12,299 bases of DNA, from the NCBI GenBank assembly GCA_005881995.1, contig VBHV01000631.1:1-12299 (forward strand), in the 5' to 3' direction. This DNA is from Chloroflexota bacterium (GTDB lineage Bacteria > Chloroflexota > Ktedonobacteria > Ktedonobacterales > Ktedonobacteraceae). Both the position numbers and the translations under genes were made by a program. Under the pieces are notes generated by a model. The model was not told the DNA's origin and made no database searches. It worked only from the letters and a program-made list of their open reading frames with translations. The first letter of the stretch is position 1. Every line of letters begins with the position of its first letter. Positions 1 to 5,973 of the stretch are shown in pieces.

Positions 1-282
1 TCGGTAGTAAGAGAAATTGTAACAAACGTTTTCTGATAAAGGCAAGACGAAGGCAAGGAAGCAGGATGTACCTTTGCGGTCGTTCAGGCAATAATTCACA
101 AAGTATTCTATAGCTATCTTCTTCATTTTCGTGTATAGTCTAGGATAATAGTATCAAGGCATCGCGCATCCCCTCCAGGTAAGTATTTGAGGCGCACGCT
201 ATTGATACTACGTGATTGTAATAGAGACCCATCCTTTTTCGTTGGTCAGGAATACCGCATGTCCCACTATTAATGTAATGAG
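1..282. other. Non-coding leader region upstream of the first gene
   Basis: I see no convincing gene, tRNA or rRNA here. The stretch is AT-richer than the genes that follow. The only structure that stands out is a pair of inverted 9-mers (listed separately). A weak promoter-like match (TTCATT at 122-127, 16 bp, GATAAT at 144-149) exists on the plus strand, but it is far from the start codon and poorly conserved, so I do not call it. The region probably carries the promoter of the gene at 292. Confidence 0.5.
149..210. repeat. Inverted 9-mers TAGTATCAA / TTGATACTA upstream of the first gene
   Basis: TAGTATCAA at 149-157 is the exact reverse complement of TTGATACTA at 202-210, with 44 bp between the arms. 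The distance is too long for a simple hairpin but suits two operator half-sites. The core TTGATACT recurs in the control region of the GH5-like gene (5794-5801 and 5869-5876), so a shared regulator is possible. A 9-bp match of this kind can also arise by chance. Confidence 0.3.
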
Positions 283-291
283 GTGAACATC

Positions 292-915
292 ATGGCAAAG
301 AAATCGAGGAACGACGGCGCATCCACCGGTTCGACGAATTCGTCGCAGAAACAACAAAAAAAGCAAGCCAAACAGGAAGCGAAAGTGATGCTTGCGGTCG
401 AAAAGGCAAAGACATCGCTAGGGAAGGCTGAAAAAAAGGTTGCGAAAGCCCAGGCGCGCCTGAAAAGTCGCACAGCACATCTGAGCACCCTGGAATCACA
501 TCTGGCCGAGCTGCGCGCTTCCCAGCAGGGGTCCGAGGTAAGCTCTGATCAGCAGCAGGGCCAGCCGGAAACAGCCGGAAACATTGAGAGTACTGCTGCA
601 TCGGCAGGGAGTCCTTCAGATACGCAGTATCAGACCGATATCCCCACACCTGCTAATCAGGTAGGGTCCGAACCTCCCGCGGAGGGGCGCGCAGACATTC
701 CCGCGAGAGGCTCTGAAGACTCGTCCACCGCCTCATCAGAGCCTCCCGCGGAAGTCATGGCCGCTACCGGCTCCATCGACGAAACACCTGAGTCAACCGA
801 CGCGTCAAATGGAAGCACTGCTACGTATCAAGCGACAACGAATACAACCGAGACAACGCGGCGCGCCACCTCTACACGTCGCAAAAATACGGACGGTGGG
901 AGCGATCAGGATTAG
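292..915 (+). CDS. Hypothetical Lys-rich coiled-coil protein with a Ser/Thr/Glu/Pro-rich tail
   Basis: Predicted 207-residue soluble protein with no signal peptide or membrane segment. I chose ATG at 292 because AGGTGA (281-286) lies 5 nt upstream; an in-frame GTG at 283 overlaps that site. Residues 20-77 are rich in Lys, Ala, Gln and Glu and look like one long helix or coiled coil. Residues 80-207 are low-complexity and acidic, dominated by Ser, Thr, Glu, Pro and Gly, with SEPPAE occurring twice (126-131 and 149-154). The extreme C-terminus has a short basic patch (RRATSTRRK) followed by an acidic end. The make-up suggests an intrinsically disordered protein with a helical head, perhaps binding nucleic acid or polyphosphate through the Lys-rich part, but I recognise no family. 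It converges on the glycosyltransferase gene with a 29-bp gap. That it is a real gene is supported by the ribosome binding site and the biased composition. Confidence 0.7.
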   Translation: MAKKSRNDGASTGSTNSSQKQQKKQAKQEAKVMLAVEKAKTSLGKAEKKVAKAQARLKSRTAHLSTLESHLAELRASQQGSEVSSDQQQGQPETAGNIESTAASAGSPSDTQYQTDIPTPANQVGSEPPAEGRADIPARGSEDSSTASSEPPAEVMAATGSIDETPESTDASNGSTATYQATTNTTETTRRATSTRRKNTDGGSDQD

Positions 916-942
916 GCTGGAGGCTTCCAGCATGGCCTGGAA
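916..942. terminator. Weak hairpin pair between convergent genes
   Basis: GCTGGA (916-921) can pair with TCCAGC (926-931) around a 4-nt loop. Alternatively TTCCAG (925-930) can pair with CTGGAA (937-942). The two structures compete for the same bases. They fill the 29-bp gap between converging stop codons, where a bidirectional terminator is expected, but no T-tract follows on either strand. The functional call is weak. Confidence 0.25.
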
Positions 943-944
943 CA

Positions 945-3900
945 TCACGGCGTAACAGTCCCACAGAGTATGTGTTCATTGGGCAAACCAGGCGGAATCG
1001 GGTTAGTTGGCAAGGGAGGAAGCCCATTGCGATGATAGAGTTCCAGCCCATTTGGCTCCTGCACTACCAGCGAAAAGTCTTGTAGAAATGTTAAGCTGTT
1101 AAGATTGATGGCTTGCGCGACCAGGTCGGGTTGATCGCCCGGACGGCTCAGCCAATTCGGGCGCACAATGATCCAATCGACTTTTGTCGGGTTTTGTAGA
1201 GCGGCCACCCACGTGAGCCCAGAGCTTTCATTCACAAAATCCAGGTAGTTAAGGCCGGCATCGATGCCATCGATGTCTGAGGCATAAATATCTTCGAGAA
1301 TCTTCCCCCCGTTATAATGCTGCGCCAGGTAAATGTTGATGCGGTGGTATTGTGCGCACGACACGCCATATTGACCATCCTGGACGGTGATGAAGCCGTT
1401 GGAGACGATCAAGACCGATTGAATGAGCCAGCACGGAAATAAAAAGCCCGACAGGAGCCACCATTTCCGTACCGAAGCGTGTATTGAAGAGCGTCTGGTG
1501 CGCGTAGGATGGCACCGCTTCGGGCACATAAAGGCTGGCCTGCCCACTATAAAGCGAGCTCACGTAAAAAACGAATGGAGCGAAAAATGCCAGTGCGCCT
1601 ATTAGCTCCGGTGACAGTTTGCGCTGTGATATAAAGCTGGCGATTGCCAGGGCTGCGAGTACAAACAATAACGGGCCAACCACATCAATAGTGTTGAGGA
1701 TATAGTAACGGAAGGATTGGACAAGATCGTGGGCCGCGTATTGAGTGCCGGTCTGCACAAACAGCGCCTGTTGAGCCTGAGATGAAAACTGACTATGCTG
1801 GAAGTAGAGCGGATCGCCGAAGATGATGGCGCACCAGACCACCCACAGCACAATCCCCAGGAAGCCGAGCACAGAGAAAATGATCACATCCGCCTCGATC
1901 TGGGCGCGCTTGCGGCGTTTGAGCAGGCCGACGAGGATGATCAAAGGTGGCAGCATCACACATAACATCCATCCATCGTAGCGCGCCATTGTCGCTAGGA
2001 AAGTGCTGGCCGCCGTGAGCACCAGGTATTTAGGATGGTCTTCCTGGGTCCAGGCCAGGAAGAAGTAGCAGGCCATCGTCAGTGTGGCGATACACACCGG
2101 TTCGCTCAACGGCGTCGTTTGCAGGTACAGCACATTCGGATTGAGTACAAGCACCAGCGTCCCTACAACACTTGCCAGTTTATCTCGCGTCAAACGTAGT
2201 GCCGACAGATAGAGAAAGACGGTAGCGACGATATAGCACGCCATCGAGGGAATGCTTCCTGCCAGACCTGTACGCAGGAGGAACGTATTCCAGATGAAAG
2301 GCAGCATCAAAAGGTGTGGAAGTGGCAGCCAGACGCCTCCAAATTGTGCGACGCTGAAATGCACATCGATAACCCTCAGGGGAATACGCAGGTGCGCGTA
2401 CGCATCATTGTAGAGCAGAATAGCGTAATGCTTGTATGAATAGTAAGTGGTCGTGATACTCACATTGATGGCGATCACGAGCAGAACGAATAGCCACGGG
2501 TCCGCCCACCAGGCGCGAGCAGGCATTTGCATCGCCTGGCGCTCCGTGCGCGATATAGCCGGCATGGGCAGCGTCATGAGTTTGCGCAGTCTCGTCGTCA
2601 CGGAAGACACGATGCCCGGTGACTCTGTGACCTGCCAGGACCCAGCATAGCCCATGGAAACCATGCGCATAGTCTCCTCGTCTGCCAATCTGCCCCCATC
2701 AGTCCAGGTTGCAATATCGAGTGGCGGTGAATTCTTGCGCAAATGCAGCCCATGAATAGTCTTTTCCCAGTAATGCGGCTTGAAGAACAGCTGAAAGAGC
2801 GCCATACAGGCGGCTACGCTCATCATCATCCAGTAGATGGGGATGAACAAGGCCCATTTGACAAGGCGATATTGCCTGCGCCGCACGCAGGCCAGCAGGT
2901 ATACATAGATATAAAAGAAGTTGCCGAAGACCAGACTGACCACGCTTAAATAGAGCAGCGGCTTGGGATAGATTGCCTGTATGGTATGGCCAATCTCGGG
3001 GCGGAATACAAAGTACGACGCAAACAAGAGCCAGAGCAGCGGGTTGAGAAACAGGATAGCGGTTTTACTGCCGATCACCAACTGCAGCGAGATAAATTCG
3101 CGCAGATGTCCCCGGCGCAGGTATCGCCAGGGATGGCGCATATAGACCAGATAGGTCTGCATATAGCCTTTAATCCAGCGCGAACGCTGGCGGATCCAGT
3201 TCTTTGTCTGCGAATTAGCCTCTTCATAGGTAACAGAATTGAGGACAACGGTCTCAAAGCGGTAGCGGGCAAGCCGCAGTCCCAGGTCGCAGTCTTCCGT
3301 GACATTATAGGCATCCCAGGCTCCCAGGGCGCGCAAGGTTTGTATTTGAAAGTGGTTCGATGTGCCTCCCAGGGGGAGGGACAGGCCCGCACGCTGCAAG
3401 CCAGGAAGAATCAGGTCGAACCACAGCGAGTATTCAGCCGTGAACCAGCGCGTCAATATATTCTGTTCCGGGTTATAATAGTTGAGTTTGGCCTGTACAC
3501 AGGCCAGGTTCGAGCCGTGGTTGGCAAAGGTGAGCACGGCTTTTTTCAGTTGCAGCGGCTCCGGAATATCTTCCGCGTCATAAATCACCACAAATTGCCC
3601 GGTGGCCTGCAGCAGGCCAAAATTACAGGCGCGCGGCTTCGTGCGCGGTTTCCCTTCCGGCACCGTCACAATCTGAAAATGTGGCGGCAGGTTCAGCGCG
3701 CGAATGGCGTCGCGGGTCTCACGATCATCCTGTTCCGTGAGGAGGAGGATCTGCAATTTATCTTTTGGATAGGACAGTTCGCTCATGGCCTTCACAAACT
3801 GGGGCACCACCTGCGCTTCCTTATAAAGTGGGCACAGGATAGTATACGGAGGCCAATCCGCGTAGCGCAGCGCGTGAAGAACGCGCATATCAATTTCCTC

Positions 3901-4326
3901 ATCATTCTTGCGCCCGAAAGTAGCCAGCGCCAGCGCGATGTTGAGGATCAGGTGACCGGTGTAAAGCAGCGTGATGAAGGCGATAGTGGTAATCAGCATG
4001 CCCTGGCGCCATACCAGCAGACTGAGTACCCATGCAATGGCTAACGCAAGCAACGCGATGATCTGCTTGGGTGTGAATGTTTGCAGCGCCGAATGTTCCG
4101 GTCGGAAAGGAGCGAAGATCGCGACCTCTTTATCGCCCACCTGCACTGTCTTTCCGGCGTTCTCGATATACTCATGCATCTCGCGTGTCGCGTCTGCCCC
4201 ATAGGGGCTTAACTCCTGGGATCTCTTCACACTGCGCTGGCTCTGCGAGCTTAGCCACTCGGCGTATCGCGCAACCTGCATACGTAAATTTTTATCGTTA
4301 ATCGGTGGAGCTACCCTGGCAACCAT
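945..4326 (-). CDS. Fused GT2 (cellulose-synthase-like) and GT-C membrane glycosyltransferase, frameshifted near 1441
   Basis: Inner-membrane sugar transferase with two catalytic modules. Membrane segments lie at about 87-106 and 110-135. The GT2 domain (about 155-390) has DDR at 200-202, DAED at 250-253, TED at 343-345 and QRSRW at 380-384. These correspond to the D, DxD, TED and QxxRW motifs of processive, BcsA-like enzymes, so substrate is probably a nucleotide sugar. Further membrane segments (about 411-515) follow. From about 605 a second polytopic module resembles GT39/ArnT-type GT-C enzymes, with an acidic residue in the first external loop (YNDAYAH, 639-645), GVWLPLPHLL (664-673) and ARYDGW (781-786); these use lipid-linked sugars. 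The uninterrupted frame runs 4326-1312 (1004 residues), but its last ~40 residues look non-native. The expected continuation (QSVLIVSNGFITVQDGQYGV and onward) lies one frame over, down to 945. Deleting one T in the five-T run at 1441-1445 joins them into about 1126 residues. This is either a sequencing or assembly error or a recent mutation. It is probably co-transcribed with the upstream GH113-like gene, 137 bp away. Confidence 0.85.
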
Positions 4327-4463
4327 ACTAGCTTCGACCTCTTCTAAATGCGCTTTTTTTCAATAACAGAGCTATTCAAAAATCTTCCAGGTGCGGCCAA
4401 TTTCGACCATTCTTAACTTGACGCTGATTAGGCGCCACCTTCCTGCCCCTGCGGTCCCCTGGC

Positions 4464-5630
4464 TCAGGCCTGGGGCGAGGTATACCACTTATGAAGTACC
4501 GCCATCGCGGGCTGGCCGGAAAGTTTGAACCCGTTCACAGAGTCCCACCCCCAGAAGAAAGTACCCATAATGTGCGAGTCAGGAATGATATTGGTGAGCG
4601 CCGCGTCACATGCTGCTGCCTGTTCAGTCGGATCGGACGGTGAAACGGTTGAGAAAGGGAGCCAGGGATGATAGAGCGTATCCGCGCTGTTGCGGTATCC
4701 AATCTCCGAGAGGATCACGGGTTTCCCAATCTGCGTTGACAGTGTATCAAGCAATACCTTCACTTTATCTCTCCATAGGGGAATTATGGCTGGCAGCTCA
4801 AGGCGCTCACGCTGGTCGACCAGAGGAATGTACTCCGAGACGCCAACCATCCCCAGGTCGGAGTTGCTGAACCAGGCCGGTACCGGGTCACTCAGGGAAG
4901 TCCAGTTCATATCATAGGTAATAGTGCCAGCAAAGACGCTGCGCACGCGCGCAATCAGTGTATTCCATAACGTGATCGATGCATATTCTTGCAACCAGAC
5001 TTCCTCGGTACCTATCGATATTTGCTCCGCGCCCCCAGCCTGGGCCGCCACGACATAGGGCTGAAATGTCTGCCAGAAACTATCAAACCACTGCTGCTCT
5101 AGTGCAACGGTTGAGAATTGAATGCTGGCGGCCCATGCTCCCTGCACATCCACGCTAAACAGCGGCACTATAAAGACATGAAAGCCCAATGCGCGCGCCG
5201 CCCTGATACCAAACACAACGGATTCCGCTGTAGGAGTACCCTGACCGGTCTTGACCTGGGTCGATGTCGGTGATGTCTGCGTAAATAGTACGGGCATCTC
5301 CAGCCAGCGCGCCCCGGTTTGCGCCTGGATCAAAGGGAGATCATTCTGCCACGCAATGTCATCTGGCCCATAAGAATTCTGGGTCCAATGCGGATCAACA
5401 ATGCCTGCTTCGAAATCCGGACGCTGGTAAAGGTTAGCTGGCTGCGTCTGGGCGGGTGTAACAGTCGGCGTTGGAGTCTTTCCTAAAATGACGCCATAGG
5501 ATGGCCCCACACCAGGATGGGAGGCCAAGTAATGTTCCCCTGCAATCAGAAGCGCCTGAACAGCGATAGTGAGGGCGATAGCCCCGATCACAAATAATAG
5601 AAAATGCCTCTGGAAGAAAGAGGGCGACAT
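4464..5630 (-). CDS. Membrane-anchored GH113-like glycoside hydrolase
   Basis: Predicted 388-residue extracytoplasmic enzyme. The start at 5630 is chosen because AAGGAG (5638-5643) sits 7 nt upstream. A longer frame beginning at 5678 would start inside the probable -35 element. Residues 10-30 form one hydrophobic anchor or uncleaved signal. A Pro/Thr-rich tether (51-65) follows, then a TIM-barrel-like domain (about 70-388). GTEE at 207-210 fits the acid/base (E209) and SEIGYR at 308-313 the nucleophile (E309) of family GH113. FFWGWD (358-363) matches the aromatic end of the last strand. Known GH113 members are retaining endo-beta-mannanases, but many relatives are uncharacterised, so mannan specificity is only possible. 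Being first in a minus-strand pair with a GT2/GT-C glycosyltransferase, and divergent from a GH5-like gene, it may trim or remodel a secreted polysaccharide (inference). GH5 or GH53 are less likely clan-A alternatives. Confidence 0.78.
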   Translation of the reverse strand: MSPSFFQRHFLLFVIGAIALTIAVQALLIAGEHYLASHPGVGPSYGVILGKTPTPTVTPAQTQPANLYQRPDFEAGIVDPHWTQNSYGPDDIAWQNDLPLIQAQTGARWLEMPVLFTQTSPTSTQVKTGQGTPTAESVVFGIRAARALGFHVFIVPLFSVDVQGAWAASIQFSTVALEQQWFDSFWQTFQPYVVAAQAGGAEQISIGTEEVWLQEYASITLWNTLIARVRSVFAGTITYDMNWTSLSDPVPAWFSNSDLGMVGVSEYIPLVDQRERLELPAIIPLWRDKVKVLLDTLSTQIGKPVILSEIGYRNSADTLYHPWLPFSTVSPSDPTEQAAACDAALTNIIPDSHIMGTFFWGWDSVNGFKLSGQPAMAVLHKWYTSPQA

Positions 5631-5649
5631 ACACACACTCCTTATGATA

Positions 5650-5678
5650 GATATATCCCTATGTTTCAACGCTTTCAA
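5650..5678 (-). promoter_or_regulatory. Candidate promoter of the GH113-like/glycosyltransferase pair
   Basis: On the minus strand TTGAAA (5673-5678) and TATATC (5650-5655) are separated by exactly 17 bp, a fair match to a housekeeping sigma promoter. Transcription would begin near 5643, leaving a very short leader that just includes the AAGGAG ribosome binding site at 5638-5643. The tightness of that leader lowers confidence. Confidence 0.4.
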
Positions 5679-5718
5679 CTCAAACCTGTCACTTCAGGTG
5701 AAGATAAGGAGGGTGATG

Positions 5719-5734
5719 CGGTACTTTTGTACCG
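5719..5734. promoter_or_regulatory. Palindromic operator candidate CGGTAC-TTTT-GTACCG
   Basis: A perfect inverted repeat with 6-bp arms (5719-5724 and 5729-5734) around TTTT lies between the two divergent glycosidase genes, about 40 bp upstream of the proposed minus-strand -35. Its size fits the operator of a dimeric repressor such as a LacI- or GntR-type protein. No regulator gene is in the window, so the partner is unknown. Confidence 0.4.
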
Positions 5735-5785
5735 TAGGAAAACAATTAGAGGTTAGATGCAACTCAGTGGGCTTAAATACAGCCG

Positions 5786-5888
5786 TGATACAACTTGATA
5801 CTTCTTGAAATATCGAGAATAGAGATCACACGGACGATCAGTTTATAGAAATACTGCCCATGATACAACTTGATACTTCTTGAAATAT
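5786..5888 (+). repeat. Two identical 28-bp direct repeats in the glycosidase control region
   Basis: The sequences at 5786-5813 and 5861-5888 are identical over 28 bp and start 75 bp apart (about seven helical turns). Each begins with two imperfect 10-mers, TGATACAACT then TGATACTTCT, so TGATAC recurs at one-turn spacing and occurs four times in all. The second copy ends at the first base of the -35 element of the proposed GH5 promoter. This layout is typical of activator or repressor binding sites on one DNA face. The bound protein is unknown. Confidence 0.6.
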
Positions 5889-5915
5889 TGACGAATGTGC
5901 ATTCACTGTTACAAT
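5888..5915 (+). promoter_or_regulatory. Candidate promoter of the GH5-like gene
   Basis: TTGACG (5888-5893) and TACAAT (5910-5915) are separated by 16 bp, a good match to the -35 and -10 of a housekeeping sigma factor. Transcription would start near 5922, giving a leader of about 50 nt. The -35 shares its first base with the end of the second 28-bp repeat, so a protein bound to the repeats would touch polymerase directly. The leader also contains TTGTAA twice at 10-bp spacing (5946-5951 and 5956-5961). Confidence 0.55.
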
Positions 5916-5973
5916 TACATCATCTGCCGCTTAAAAGCATCTTGATTGTAACTTGTTGTAAAGGAACTTGCTT

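Noticed and set aside
2986..4044. 352-residue open frame on the plus strand opposite the glycosyltransferase
   Set aside because: It is antisense to the GT2 domain with its full motif set, and its translation has no recognisable domain or plausible composition.
5716..5808. Small 30-residue plus-strand frame after an AGGAGG (5707-5712)
   Set aside because: The AGGAGG is only 3 nt from the ATG, the frame crosses the palindrome and enters the first 28-bp repeat, and the peptide has no notable feature. Regulatory DNA is the better explanation.
5786..5888. CRISPR array from the 28-bp direct repeats
   Set aside because: There are only two copies, the single 47-bp intervening sequence has no third repeat, and no cas genes are present; promoter-linked sites fit better.
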